Notes: generated by a model not told the origin, from the letters alone. 64,000 nucleotides of DNA from DASRDR01 sp035550795 (GCA_035550795.1 DASZOL010000078.1:41436-105435); one strand, 5' to 3'. Numbered from the stretch's first letter, positions 16,258 through 25,268 are shown. Numbers and translations: made by a program.

Positions 16258-17496
16258 ATGATCGTCATGCGACAGCGTGCCGCTTCCGAATCACTGGTGG
16301 AGTCCGCCTATGCGTGGCGGCGGCTGGCGGTCTCACTGGCGCTCAGCACCATCGGCGGAGTCGGCCTCTGGTCCGTGGTCGTCGTGCTGCCCGCGGTGCA
16401 GGCCGAGTTCGACGTCGCGCGCGGCAGCGCCTCCTTGCCCTACACCGCGACGATGCTGGGCTTCGCCGTCGGCGGGATTCTCATGGGCCGCCTGGCCGAC
16501 CGCTTCGGCATCGTGATCCCGCTCGTCGTGGCCTCGATCGGCCTCAGTGTCGGCTACCTCCTGGCAGCGCAGGCGCCGGGCCTCGGGCAGTTCGCGCTCG
16601 CGCAGGGGCTGGCGATCGGACTGCTCGGGAGCTCCGTCACCTTCGCCCCGCTGGTGGCGGACGTCTCGCACTGGTTCACGCGCCGGCGCGGCATCGCGGT
16701 CGCGATCTGCGCGAGCGGCAACTACCTGGCCGGGACCGTCTGGCCTCCGGTCCTCCAGCACTTCACCGCCACGCGCGGATGGCGCCCCACGATGGTGGGC
16801 GTCGGCGTGTTCTGCGCCTTGACCATGCTCCCCCTGACCCTCGCGCTTCGTCGGCGCTCGCCGGTCGCGCCCGCGGTCGTCCCGACGGCGGCCGCGGCGG
16901 CCGGCGCGGTCCGGCCGCGCATCTCGGCCGGCCGGCTGCAGGCGCTGCTCATGGTCGCGGGACTGGGATGCTGCGTCGCGATGTCGATGCCGCAGGTGCA
17001 CATCGTGGCCTACGCGAGCGACCTCGGCTACGGCGTGGCGCACGGGGCCCGGATGCTCTCCGTCATGCTCGGCCTAGGCGTCGTCAGCCGCCTCGCCTCC
17101 GGCTGGATCGCCGACCGCATCGGCGGGATCCGCACCCTGCTCCTGGGGTCGGCCCTGCAATGCCTGACGCTGGCCCTGTTTCTGCCCTTCAGCGGGCTCG
17201 GGCCGCTCTACGCCGTCTCGGCGCTGTTCGGCCTGTCGCAGGGCGGGATCGTGCCCGCCTACGCCATCATCGTCCGCGAATCCTTCGCGCCGCAGGAGGC
17301 AGGGACGCGGATCGGCGCCGTGGTGTTGGCGACGATCGTGGGCATGGCGCTCGGCGGATGGATGTCGGGGGTGATCTTCGACCTGACCGGCTCGTACCAG
17401 GCCGCATTCCTCAACGGCCTCATCTGGAACCTGCTCAACCTCGCGATCGCGCTCTTCCTGCTCGGCCAGCCGCGCCGGATCCCGGCGGTGGCGTAG
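16258..17496 (+). CDS. MFS transporter (OFA/monocarboxylate-like)
   Basis: 412-residue major facilitator permease with twelve predicted helices in two six-helix halves. The first cytoplasmic loop carries the MFS signature G-R-L-A-D-R-F-G, and the equivalent loop in the second half reads G-W-I-A-D-R-I-G-G. The pattern resembles the oxalate/formate or monocarboxylate-type MFS proteins often found near catabolic genes. The substrate cannot be inferred. ATG 16258 is preceded by a plausible promoter. The GntR regulator starts 85 bp downstream on the same strand but has its own promoter and operator. Confidence 0.9.
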   Translation: MIVMRQRAASESLVESAYAWRRLAVSLALSTIGGVGLWSVVVVLPAVQAEFDVARGSASLPYTATMLGFAVGGILMGRLADRFGIVIPLVVASIGLSVGYLLAAQAPGLGQFALAQGLAIGLLGSSVTFAPLVADVSHWFTRRRGIAVAICASGNYLAGTVWPPVLQHFTATRGWRPTMVGVGVFCALTMLPLTLALRRRSPVAPAVVPTAAAAAGAVRPRISAGRLQALLMVAGLGCCVAMSMPQVHIVAYASDLGYGVAHGARMLSVMLGLGVVSRLASGWIADRIGGIRTLLLGSALQCLTLALFLPFSGLGPLYAVSALFGLSQGGIVPAYAIIVRESFAPQEAGTRIGAVVLATIVGMALGGWMSGVIFDLTGSYQAAFLNGLIWNLLNLAIALFLLGQPRRIPAVA

Positions 17497-17529
17497 CCTC
17501 GGCGCCGGGCTGTCCCGCGGCGCCCCCGC

Positions 17530-17573
17530 TTGACACCTTCCTGACCGCGGTGCTACGGGTATTGTCTAGACAA
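17530..17573 (+). promoter_or_regulatory. Promoter -35 and 12-bp palindromic operator upstream of the GntR gene
   Basis: TTGACA at 17530-17535 is a perfect -35. A -10 is less clear (TACGGG at 18 bp). TTGTCTAGACAA at 17562-17573 is a perfect 12-bp palindrome ending 8 bp before the GntR ATG. The core GTCTAGAC matches the operator style of HutC/UTRA-type GntR proteins such as YvoA and DasR, so autoregulation is likely. Confidence 0.6.
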
Positions 17574-17581
17574 CTAGACCG

Positions 17582-18340
17582 ATGGCGAACTCGGCGGCGG
17601 CCCTGATGGAAGCTCGACTCGGCGGACGGGTCCCCCGCTATCTGCGCATCGCCGACGCGCTGCGACGTCGCCTCGCCGGGGGCGCCGCGGGCCGGGCGGC
17701 GCGGCTGCCATCCGAGTCCGCGCTGGCGGCCGAGTTCCAGGTGAGCCGGGAGACTTTGCGGGAGGCCCTGGCCCTCTTGCGGGACGAAGGGCTGATCTAC
17801 TCGCTCGTCGGCCGCGGGACGTTCGCAAGCCCGGCTCACCGTCCGGTCGGCGTGCGCATCACGCAGCCCATCAACGAGCCCTACGTGGCCGGGCGTCCCA
17901 GCGTCCTGAAGGTGCTCGACCACGGTCTCGTGCCGGCGCCCGTGGAGACGAGCCGCGCGTTGGGTCTGCCGGCGCGCAGCCAGGTCTTCTGCTATCACTC
18001 GCTCCGGACGATCCGGGGGCGACCATTCCGCTACGGCCGGGTCTACCTGTCCCGGGGCGTCGCCGAGCGACTCGACCTCAGCCGGCTGCCCGAGCTGACC
18101 GTCTCGGAGAAGGTGGAGCGCGAGGCCGGCATCCGGCTGATCCGGGCCCATCAGGTCGTGGTGGCCACGGCCGCGCCCGTCGAGGTCGCGCGGCGCTTCG
18201 GGGTGGCGACGGGCAGCCCGGTCCTGATGTTCCGGCGAACCTACTACCAGGACAGCGGACGCCCGGTAGAGTTCGTCCTCGAGTACCAGGACTCGGCTCG
18301 ATTTCCGTACGAGGAGGCGCTCGTCCGGACGACGCGGTGA
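17582..18340 (+). CDS. GntR-family transcriptional regulator, HutC/UTRA subfamily
   Basis: 252-residue regulator with an N-terminal winged helix (about 18-85; recognition region L-P-S-E-S-A-L-A-A-E-F-Q-V-S-R-E-T-L-R-E-A-L) and a C-terminal UTRA effector-binding domain (about 105-245, with R-T-I-R-G-R-P-F-R-Y-G and the final V-E-F-V-L-E-Y-Q-D-S-A-R-F). It probably represses its own gene through the TTGTCTAGACAA palindrome and the downstream peptide-type ABC genes. The solute-binding gene starts 100 bp later on the same strand, so ligand and transported solute may be the same. The ligand is unknown. Confidence 0.93.
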   Translation: MANSAAALMEARLGGRVPRYLRIADALRRRLAGGAAGRAARLPSESALAAEFQVSRETLREALALLRDEGLIYSLVGRGTFASPAHRPVGVRITQPINEPYVAGRPSVLKVLDHGLVPAPVETSRALGLPARSQVFCYHSLRTIRGRPFRYGRVYLSRGVAERLDLSRLPELTVSEKVEREAGIRLIRAHQVVVATAAPVEVARRFGVATGSPVLMFRRTYYQDSGRPVEFVLEYQDSARFPYEEALVRTTR

Positions 18341-18439
18341 CGCCGGAGCCCTCGCACGAGGGGCTCGGGCCGCGCGACGGGGGATCGAAGCGTGGGAGTG
18401 GGGGGCGGCGATTTCGTGACGGCAAGACGGGAGGATGCC

Positions 18440-20041
18440 ATGAGAGAACGGATCTCGCGGTTGGTGTTCGGGCTGCTGGCGGGCGCGGCGTGCGCTCTCG
18501 TGTCGGTCACCGGGGCAAGCGCGCAGGACCAGCCGCGGCGAGGCGGCACCCTGACCGTCATCACGCCCTCGGACGTGTCGACCTTCGATCCGCATCCGGC
18601 GGTCGGGTTCTCGGTCCGGGTGTTCGCGAACATCTACGAGCCGCTCTTCCGGAAGGACGAGAAGGGGGTGCTTCACGGGCACCTAGCGCAGTCGTGGCGC
18701 TTCGTCGACCCGACCAAGCTCCAGATCACCCTCCGGAAGGGCGTGAAGTTCCACAGCGGGAACGAGCTCACCGCCGAGGACGTGAAGTTCACGTACGAGC
18801 GGCAGCTCAATCCCGCAGACCTGGCGCGGGATGCGGCGGTCATCAAGATGGTCAAGACGCCGATCCAGGTCGTGGACCGGTACACGCTGCTCATCGAGAC
18901 GCGGGAGCCGAACGCCGCGCTGGTGGACACGCTTGCGCAGTCGCTGGCGACCCTGATCCCGGACTCCGCGGAGATCAAGAAGTGGGGAAAGGACTACGGA
19001 CTCCATCCGTCCGGGACCGGACCGTTCAAGTTCGTCGAGTGGGTGCGCGGCCAGCACGTGAAGCTCGCGCGGAACGCCGACTACTGGAACGGGCCGCCGT
19101 ACCTGGACTTCCTGGTGTTCAAGGTGGTGCCCGAGGAGGCGACGCGGGTGCTGGCGCTGGAGAGCGGAGAGGCGGACGTGCTCTTCGAGACGCCCCCGAG
19201 CGCGATCGCCTCCCTGCGCAAGAACGCCAAGATCAAGGTGAACAAGGTCCCGACCTACCGGGACGTCGACGTGCACTGGAACGCCAAGAAGGCGCCGACG
19301 GACGACGTCAGGCTCCGACGCGCCCTGTCCCAGGCCATCGACGTCAAGAGCATCGTCGAGGAGGTCATCACGGCCGACATCGGCCAGGTGGCCACCGGCC
19401 TCTTCAATCCGAGCGTGTTCGGCGCGTGCGACGTCGGCTTCCCCGTGTACAACCTCGCGCGGGCGAAGCAGGGCCTGGCGGAGGTCGGCTACCGGCCGGG
19501 CAAGGACGGCATCCTCGAGAAGGACGGCCGGCCGCTGGCGCTGACGCTCGTGGTGAATCCGCAGCGCGACCCCCGGAACGGCGAGGTGGCCGAGGCGATC
19601 CAAGCCCAGCTCCGGGCGGTCGGGGTCGACATGAAGGTGAACGCCAACGAGTTCGCCACGTACATGAAGATCCTGCAGAGCCCCGAGGGCGACTACAACA
19701 TGATCTTCCACGGATACGGCGTCGCGACGGCCGACGCGGACCTGAAGGCGACGTTCTTCCTGAGCACGAATCTTCCGCCGGCGGGGCAGAACAGCCCCCG
19801 GTTCGCCAGCCCGGAGCTCGACGGGGTGATCCTGGCCGCCCAGCGCGAGTCGAGCAAGGACAAGCGCCGGGAACTCTACTGCAAGATGGGGCAAATCTAC
19901 CGTGACCAGGCGCTGGGCCTGCCCCTCTACGCGTCGTTCCGGAACACCAGCGCCCTGGCCCACGTCCACGGGCTGGTGCTGCATCCGGACGAGTGGTACA
20001 CGCAGACCTACACGCGGGTCTGGCTGGGTCCGAAGCCGTAG
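18440..20041 (+). CDS. ABC transporter substrate-binding protein, family 5 (peptide/opine/nickel type)
   Basis: 533-residue periplasmic binding protein of the DppA/OppA class. ATG 18440 follows a GGGAGGA site and begins a Sec signal peptide (hydrophobic core V-F-G-L-L-A-G-A-A-C-A, cleavage after A-S-A near 28). Mature motifs: R-G-G-T-L-T-V-I, A-Q-S-W-R-F, L-R-K-G-V-K-F-H-S-G-N-E-L-T-A-E-D-V-K-F-T-Y and the late P-L-Y-A-S-F-R. It is followed after 12 bp by the first permease, so the three ABC genes are one operon with the GntR gene upstream. Substrate unknown; dipeptides, oligosaccharides and heterocycles are all transported by this family. Confidence 0.93.
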   Translation: MRERISRLVFGLLAGAACALVSVTGASAQDQPRRGGTLTVITPSDVSTFDPHPAVGFSVRVFANIYEPLFRKDEKGVLHGHLAQSWRFVDPTKLQITLRKGVKFHSGNELTAEDVKFTYERQLNPADLARDAAVIKMVKTPIQVVDRYTLLIETREPNAALVDTLAQSLATLIPDSAEIKKWGKDYGLHPSGTGPFKFVEWVRGQHVKLARNADYWNGPPYLDFLVFKVVPEEATRVLALESGEADVLFETPPSAIASLRKNAKIKVNKVPTYRDVDVHWNAKKAPTDDVRLRRALSQAIDVKSIVEEVITADIGQVATGLFNPSVFGACDVGFPVYNLARAKQGLAEVGYRPGKDGILEKDGRPLALTLVVNPQRDPRNGEVAEAIQAQLRAVGVDMKVNANEFATYMKILQSPEGDYNMIFHGYGVATADADLKATFFLSTNLPPAGQNSPRFASPELDGVILAAQRESSKDKRRELYCKMGQIYRDQALGLPLYASFRNTSALAHVHGLVLHPDEWYTQTYTRVWLGPKP

Positions 20042-20053
20042 GGCGGGATCGGC

Positions 20054-21001
20054 GTGCGCGCCCCCGGACTCACCGGCGGGCTGGCCGGCTACGTCGTCAA
20101 GCGACTGCTGGGAATGCTGCTGCTCCTGGCAGGGGTGACGTTCGTGGTCTTCGGCATGATGTACCTCGCGCCCGGGGACGTGACGGTCATGCTGGCGGCG
20201 AGCAGCCCCTCCCCGGAGCAGGTGGCCGCCATCCGGCGCGAGTTCGGCCTGGACCAGCCGCCGTGGGTCCAGTACGGCATGTTCCTCGGCCGAGTCGCCC
20301 AGGGCGACCTGGGCGACTCGTGGATCGACCGGCGGCCGGTTATGCCGCAGGTGCTGGAGGCGTTCGGGTACACGCTCCGGCTGGCCGCGGTCGCGCTGGC
20401 GGTGTCGGTGGCACTGGGGACGGCCGCCGGCATCGTGTCAGCCGTGCGGCACCGCTCGGCGACGGACGAGTCGATCCTCACCGTGACGCTCCTCGGCATC
20501 TCGGTGCCGGTCTTCGTCACGGGACTCCTGCTGATCTACACCTTCGCGTTCAAGCTCGGGTGGTTCCCCACGTCGGGGGCTGGCACGTGGCGCCACCTCG
20601 TCCTGCCGGCCTCTACGCTGGCCAGCTTCCTGACGGCCTACAACGTCCGGATGATGCGGGCGTGCATGCTCGAGGTGCTCGGGCAGGACTACGTGCGAAC
20701 GGCGCGGGCGAAGGGAGTCCGCGAGCGCTGGGTCCTCGGACGCCACGCCCTCCGGAACGCGCTCGTGCCCATGGCCACGGTGCTCGGCCTGCAGGTCGGG
20801 CTCCTGCTGGGCGGGTCGGTCATCACCGAGACCGTCTTCGCCTACCCCGGGGTCGGACAGCTGGTGGTGTCGGCGATCTCGGCCCGCGACACGCCGCTCG
20901 TCCAGGCGTGCGTGCTGGTGACGGCGAGCGGGTTCATCCTGGTCAATCTGCTGGTCGACGTCAGCTACGTGCTGATCGATCCTCGGATCCGGCTGCAGTG
21001 A
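20054..21001 (+). CDS. ABC transporter permease, DppB type
   Basis: 315-residue inner-membrane permease with about six helices. The periplasmic loop has Y-L-A-P-G-D and Q-G-D-L-G-D-S-W typical of DppB proteins, and the cytoplasmic EAA-like loop reads R-T-A-R-A-K-G-V-R-E-R-W-V near 215-227, where the ATPase docks. GTG 20054 is the start, 12 bp after the binding-protein stop. It pairs with the DppC-type permease that follows. Confidence 0.93.
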   Translation: MRAPGLTGGLAGYVVKRLLGMLLLLAGVTFVVFGMMYLAPGDVTVMLAASSPSPEQVAAIRREFGLDQPPWVQYGMFLGRVAQGDLGDSWIDRRPVMPQVLEAFGYTLRLAAVALAVSVALGTAAGIVSAVRHRSATDESILTVTLLGISVPVFVTGLLLIYTFAFKLGWFPTSGAGTWRHLVLPASTLASFLTAYNVRMMRACMLEVLGQDYVRTARAKGVRERWVLGRHALRNALVPMATVLGLQVGLLLGGSVITETVFAYPGVGQLVVSAISARDTPLVQACVLVTASGFILVNLLVDVSYVLIDPRIRLQ

Positions 21002-21035
21002 GGCGTCCGGTGCGATCGCCGGCCGGCGGCCGCGG

Positions 21036-21893
21036 ATGACCGGGACCAAGGAGACCGGGGGGCGTCGAGTCCGGCGCGCGCTCCGCCAGCCGCGCGCGGC
21101 CGCCGGGGCGCTGGTGCTGGCCGCGCTGCTCGTGGGCGCCGTCGGCGCGGGCTGGCTGGCTCCTCATGATCCCGCCCGGGCCGACCTCCGGCTCCGCCTG
21201 AAGCCGCCCAGCCGCGAGTACCCGCTCGGCACCGACTGGATCGGGCGCTGCCTGCTCAGCCGGCTCCTGTACGGTATCCGCTTGACCCTCACCGTCGGCG
21301 TGGTGACCGTCGCCGCCGGCGTGGCGGCGGGGGTGACGCTGGGGCTCGTGGCCGGCTTCTACGGCGGCGCGCTGGAGGGAGCCATCATGCGGGCCACCGA
21401 CCTCCTGCTCGCCTTCCCGTACTTTCTGCTCACCGTCGTCTTCGTGGCGGTCCTCGGCCCGAGCCTCCTGAACGCCATGATCGCCATCGCCGCCTGGACA
21501 GCGCCACACTACGTCCGGCTCGTCCGCTCGGTGGTCCTCTCGGTCAGGGGGCGGGAGTTCGTGGAGGCGGCCCGCGCGCTCGGGCGGCCGGAGCTCGGCA
21601 TCCTGACCCGGCACATCCTGCCGGCGTGCGTGCCGACCCTGGTCGTGCAGGCGGCCATCTTCTGCGCCCAGAACATGCTGATGGCCGCGAGCCTGAGCTT
21701 CCTGGGGCTGGGAGCCCAGCCCCCCTCCCCCGAGCTCGGAGCGATGCTCGGCGCCGGCCGTCAGTACCTGCGAGTCGCCCCGCAGGTCGTCGCCGTACCC
21801 GCCGTGGGCATCTTCCTCGGCGTGCTCGCTTTCAACTTCCTCGGGGACGCGCTGCGGGATCATCTCGACCCCGGCGCGGGGCGGGCCGCGTGA
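21036..21893 (+). CDS. ABC transporter permease, DppC type
   Basis: 285-residue partner permease. It has the family N-terminal basic segment, P-L-G-T-D-W-I-G-R near 65-73, about six helices and the EAA loop E-A-A-R-A-L-G-R-P-E near 170-179. The C-terminus F-N-F-L-G-D-A-L-R-D-H-L-D-P is characteristic. Dpp-type importers need one or two ATPases (DppD/DppF), but the next genes are a barrel-like hypothetical and an LLM oxidoreductase; the ATPase must be encoded elsewhere or shared. Confidence 0.93.
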   Translation: MTGTKETGGRRVRRALRQPRAAAGALVLAALLVGAVGAGWLAPHDPARADLRLRLKPPSREYPLGTDWIGRCLLSRLLYGIRLTLTVGVVTVAAGVAAGVTLGLVAGFYGGALEGAIMRATDLLLAFPYFLLTVVFVAVLGPSLLNAMIAIAAWTAPHYVRLVRSVVLSVRGREFVEAARALGRPELGILTRHILPACVPTLVVQAAIFCAQNMLMAASLSFLGLGAQPPSPELGAMLGAGRQYLRVAPQVVAVPAVGIFLGVLAFNFLGDALRDHLDPGAGRAA

Positions 21894-21961
21894 GCCGGCT
21901 CGCCCTGCCCGCCTCCCGCCCCGGCACGGCCCGCAACCGCCTCCGCTGAACAGGAGCCGCC

Positions 21962-22663
21962 ATGTCCACCTTGCCCACCATCTACACCGCGCGCTCGGAC
22001 GTCGACGCCGCCCATCTCGCCCGCGTCGAGGACTGGTACGCGCGCCGCCACGCTCCGGACCTGATCCGGGCGGGGTTCTACACGGCACAGGCATACTATT
22101 CCGAGGTCGGGACTCCCCTGGTCTGCAACCTCTACGAGATCCCAGGGCCCGAGCTGTTCGGGACCCAGGCGTACCGGGACGTCGCCGCCAAGGACACCGA
22201 CGGGCCCGCGGTCATCGCGCTCCTCACGAGCCGCTCGAACACGATCTACGACCAGGTGCTCACCGTGAACGTGCCCGAGGGGAAGGCCGGCTGGGCGGCG
22301 GGAGAGCGGACCGGCGCGGTCACGGCGGACGCGCTCTCGACGCTCCGATTCGACGTGCCGGAGGCGAGCGAGGACGCCCTCCTCGAGTGGTTTCGGACCC
22401 AGGAGTTCCCGCGGCTCCAGGGGCGCTTCGGTTTCCGGGCCGGGCGACTCTGCCGGCGGGGTCCGCCGCATCCGGTGGCGCCGTCGCGGGATCCCCGCTG
22501 GTTCGTGATCAACGAGTGGGAGGGCGTCATGGCGGCGCTTGCCGACGGAACGGCCAAGGACGCGGCGGCGCGGATCGAGGCCGGGCTCAGCGGTCTCGTG
22601 AGCCGCCTCGCCCACAACGTGGGTCGGCGGCACTTCCGCCTCGCGCGGCCGGATGCCCGCTAG
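21962..22663 (+). CDS. Hypothetical protein, possible two-domain dimeric alpha/beta-barrel
   Basis: 233-residue cytoplasmic protein with no signal or membrane segment. Two similar halves are suggested: an N-terminal part with D-W-Y-A-R-R-H-A-P-D-L and Y-E-I-P, and a second part with E-W-F-R-T-Q-E-F-P-R-L and V-I-N-E-W-E. The W-Y/H-x-x-D pattern followed by short strands recalls EthD/ABM-like ferredoxin folds. I do not recognise a specific family. ATG 21962 follows AACAGGAGCC. It lies in the ABC operon between the permease and the LLM oxidoreductase, so it may act on the same compound. Confidence 0.7.
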   Translation: MSTLPTIYTARSDVDAAHLARVEDWYARRHAPDLIRAGFYTAQAYYSEVGTPLVCNLYEIPGPELFGTQAYRDVAAKDTDGPAVIALLTSRSNTIYDQVLTVNVPEGKAGWAAGERTGAVTADALSTLRFDVPEASEDALLEWFRTQEFPRLQGRFGFRAGRLCRRGPPHPVAPSRDPRWFVINEWEGVMAALADGTAKDAAARIEAGLSGLVSRLAHNVGRRHFRLARPDAR

Positions 22664-22702
22664 CTCACCGCGATGGACGGCCGCGAGCCAGGAGGCGAGA
22701 GG

Positions 22703-23704
22703 ATGACATCGAGGAGCCGGATCAAGCTGGGTATGTCGCTGCCGATCGGGGTGGGCGCGCTGGGCGACGGCAAGCCCGTGCCGTGGACCGCGCTGCGCGA
22801 GATGGCGAAGACGGCCGAGGAGATCGGCTTCGACGCGCTGATGGCCCCGGATCACCTGCTGTTCCGGCGGTCGCCGCCGGGGAACGTGCCGGCGGTCGAC
22901 ATGCCGGAGGGCAAGAGCCGCGGCATCTGGGAGGTGTGGACCGTGCTGAGCGCCGCGGCGGAGGCGACCCGACGCGTTCACCTCGGAACGCTCGTTGCCT
23001 GCACGGGCTTCCGCAACCCGGCGCTCCTGGCGAAGATGGCGGAGACCCTGGACGAGATCAGCGGCGGCCGCGTGATGCTCGGGCTGGGCGCCGGCTGGCA
23101 CGAGCCGGAGTACGACGCCTTCGGCTATCCCTTCGACCACCGCGTCAGCCGCTTCGAGGAGGCGCTCCAGATCATCGTGCCGCTCCTGCGGCACGGGCGG
23201 GTCGACTTCCAGGGCCAGTACTACCAGGCTCGGGCGTGCGAGATCCTGCCGCGGGGCCCTCGCCCGAACGGGCTGCCGATCTTCATGGGCGCGCAGGGGC
23301 CGCGGATGCTCCGGCTGATCGCCCGCCACGCGGACAGCTTCGACGCCGACTACCAGACCGGCCCTACTCCGGTCCTGGAGCGGCTCGCCCTCCTGGAGCA
23401 GGCGTGCCGCGAGGTCGGGCGCGATCCCCGCAGCATCGGGCGCATGGCCGCGACCCGGATCGCCCTGGCCGGTCCGAGTGGCGCGTCCGGCTTCCAGGTG
23501 GGTCCCGCGCAGGACGGCATCGCCCAGTTCGACCTCGCCGGCATGCGGTTCCCCGCCCGGCTTGGCTCCGCCGACGAGGTCGCCGCCCACATCCGGGCGT
23601 TCGAGGCAATCGGAATCGAGCACCTGACGGTCAACATCGTCGACCCGCCCGGGGTGCCCGGCATCGAGCGCTTCGCGGCCGTGATGGAGGCGCTCCGCCG
23701 GTAG
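22703..23704 (+). CDS. LLM-class flavin/F420-dependent oxidoreductase
   Basis: 333-residue TIM-barrel oxidoreductase of the luciferase-like monooxygenase superfamily. The pattern L-G-M-S-L-P-I near the start, G-F-D-A-L-M-A-P-D-H near 47-56, and L-G-L-G-A-G-W-H-E-P-E-Y-D-A-F-G-Y-P-F near 128-146 matches the group often annotated as F420-dependent, although FMN use is possible. ATG 22703 has an AGGAGG site; an in-frame ATG at 22673 is less likely. It is the last gene of the GntR/ABC operon and probably oxidises or opens the imported compound. Confidence 0.93.
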   Translation: MTSRSRIKLGMSLPIGVGALGDGKPVPWTALREMAKTAEEIGFDALMAPDHLLFRRSPPGNVPAVDMPEGKSRGIWEVWTVLSAAAEATRRVHLGTLVACTGFRNPALLAKMAETLDEISGGRVMLGLGAGWHEPEYDAFGYPFDHRVSRFEEALQIIVPLLRHGRVDFQGQYYQARACEILPRGPRPNGLPIFMGAQGPRMLRLIARHADSFDADYQTGPTPVLERLALLEQACREVGRDPRSIGRMAATRIALAGPSGASGFQVGPAQDGIAQFDLAGMRFPARLGSADEVAAHIRAFEAIGIEHLTVNIVDPPGVPGIERFAAVMEALRR

Positions 23705-23731
23705 CGCGGCCCCGGCCAGCGCCGGCGCGCG

Positions 23732-24271
23732 TCAGCGGACGGCGTGGCGCGAGACGGAGCCGGTGAGCGTGTCCCCGCCGAGCGACAGGTAGAGCCCGCG
23801 GTCGACCACGGAGAGGCCGAACGCCATGCGACGCTCGAGGCGCGCGGCCAGCGTGGCCAGGAGTCCCCGGTCGACCGCGTACAGCTCGAGCGCCTCGACG
23901 CGGTGGATCCGCTCGCCGGCCAGGCGGGCGATGAGGAGCGCGGGGTCCCGGTGCGTGTAGACGGCGACGCGCGCCGCGGCCTTGCTGGCCCGGTGCAGCC
24001 GCGCCGCATCGGGCGTCCCGACGTCGATCCAGGACCGGATCGCGCCGGTCAGGTCGCGGACGGTGATCGCGGGCTCGCCGGGCTCCGACAGCCCTCGCGA
24101 GAACTCGATGCCCTCGGTGAACTCCAGCGCGTAGGCCAGGACGCGCGTCAGGAGGTACTCCTCGGTCTCCGACGGATGCCGGGCCACCCTGAGCGCGAGC
24201 GACTCGTAGACGTGCCGGTCCGAGTCGGCCAGCGCGATGTCGAAGGTGTGGACCGTCGCCGTGAGCGCCAC
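23732..24271 (-). CDS. yaeQ: YaeQ family protein
   Basis: 179-residue protein matching the YaeQ family (PD-(D/E)xK nuclease-like fold, function unsettled). Signature pieces: A-L-T-A-T-V-H-T-F at the start, D-R-H-V-Y-E-S-L, A-R-H-P-S-E-T-E-E-Y-L-L-T-R-V-L-A-Y-A-L near 32-51, and I-R-S-W-I-D-V-G-T-P-D near 80-90. GTG 24271 gives the exact family N-terminus. It follows the SrkA-like kinase gene on the same strand after 37 bp that contain a C7/G7 hairpin. Confidence 0.92.
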   Translation of the reverse strand: MALTATVHTFDIALADSDRHVYESLALRVARHPSETEEYLLTRVLAYALEFTEGIEFSRGLSEPGEPAITVRDLTGAIRSWIDVGTPDAARLHRASKAAARVAVYTHRDPALLIARLAGERIHRVEALELYAVDRGLLATLAARLERRMAFGLSVVDRGLYLSLGGDTLTGSVSRHAVR

Positions 24272-24288
24272 GGTAGCCCGGAGTCGCG

Positions 24289-24308
24289 CCCCCCCGCGGG
24301 CGGGGGGG
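24289..24308. repeat. C7/G7 hairpin between srkA-like and yaeQ
   Basis: Seven C and seven G flank a GCGGGC core, forming an 8-bp (or longer) GC-only stem immediately after the stop of the kinase gene. There is no T-tract. It could attenuate transcription into yaeQ or protect the upstream mRNA 3' end. Confidence 0.4.
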
Positions 24309-25268
24309 CTAGGTGACCGCTTCCGCGATCGCCACGAGCGCCTCGTACTCCTCCATCCAGTACCGCACGTCCTTGAAGTGCGGGAACGCCGGCGGGAACG
24401 ACGGATCCTTCCACCGCGTCGCGATCCAGCCCGACGTGTGGATGATGCGCATCGCACGCAGCGGCTCGGCCAGCACGAGCGTCGCGCGGTCGAACTCGCG
24501 GAACAGCTCGTAGCCCTCGATCAGGTCCTCGCGGGACTTCCGGGCCTCCTCGGTATCGCCGCTCGCGAGCAGCCACAGGTCCTGCACCGGCGGGCCCATC
24601 CGGCAGTCGTCGAAGTCGACGAGCACCGGGTCCGGGGTCCAGAGAATGTTGCCCCAGTGCAGGTCCCCGTGGATGCGCTGCACCCGGGCGGCGCCCAGGG
24701 GCTTGGCGACGGCGCCGGCGATGCGCAGGGCGACGTCGCGGTAGCGCGGCGCGAGGTTCTCGGGGATGAACCGGCCCGCGATCAGCGCATCGAGCGGCTC
24801 GTGGATATAGGACTGCACGTCCAGCTTCGGCCGGTGCGGCGCGGGGCGCGCGGCGCCGATGGCGTGCATCCGGCCGATCGTGCGGCCCATGCGGCGGCGC
24901 TTCTCGGCATCGAGCTCGTCGAGCGTGCGGCCCCGGATCTTCGGGAACGCCGCGTAGTAGATGCCGCCCGCCTCGTTCAGCGTCCGGCCCGTGCCGAGAT
25001 CCACGGGCGCCACCGCGGGCACCTCGGCGGCGACCAGGTCCTCCAGGAACCGATGCTCGTCCAGGATCGTCTCGCGCGACCAGCGACCGGGCCGGTAGAA
25101 CTTCACGACGAGCCGGCGCTCGTCCTCCAGCTCCACCTCGTACACGCGGTTCTCGAAGGCGCGCAGGGGCAGACAGCGGCCCGTGCACCGAAGGCCGCCT
25201 GCCTCGACGGCGTCGAGCACGCGCTCGGGCGTGAGGGCGTGGAAGGAGGCGCCGGGCTCCCGGGTCAT
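24309..25268 (-). CDS. srkA: SrkA/YihE-like stress-response kinase (aminoglycoside phosphotransferase fold)
   Basis: 319-residue kinase of the APH/choline-kinase fold. The catalytic loop is I-H-G-D-L-H-W-G-N-I-L-W near 200-211, followed by the metal-binding V-D-F-D-D-C-R-M-G-P; K near 54 in L-V-V-K-F-Y-R-P-G-R-W is the ATP lysine. The combination of F-Y-R-P-G-R-W and D-F-D-D-C-R-M-G-P is specific to the SrkA/YihE Ser/Thr kinase group, which in E. coli modulates stress-induced death. ATG 25268 is chosen from homologue length; no strong ribosome binding site is seen. yaeQ follows 37 bp downstream. Confidence 0.92.
   Translation of the reverse strand: MTREPGASFHALTPERVLDAVEAGGLRCTGRCLPLRAFENRVYEVELEDERRLVVKFYRPGRWSRETILDEHRFLEDLVAAEVPAVAPVDLGTGRTLNEAGGIYYAAFPKIRGRTLDELDAEKRRRMGRTIGRMHAIGAARPAPHRPKLDVQSYIHEPLDALIAGRFIPENLAPRYRDVALRIAGAVAKPLGAARVQRIHGDLHWGNILWTPDPVLVDFDDCRMGPPVQDLWLLASGDTEEARKSREDLIEGYELFREFDRATLVLAEPLRAMRIIHTSGWIATRWKDPSFPPAFPHFKDVRYWMEEYEALVAIAEAVT

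Noticed and set aside
24289..24308. Intrinsic terminator at the C7/G7 hairpin
   Set aside because: The stem is strong but lacks a T-tract and yaeQ follows immediately on the same strand, so it is listed only as a hairpin.
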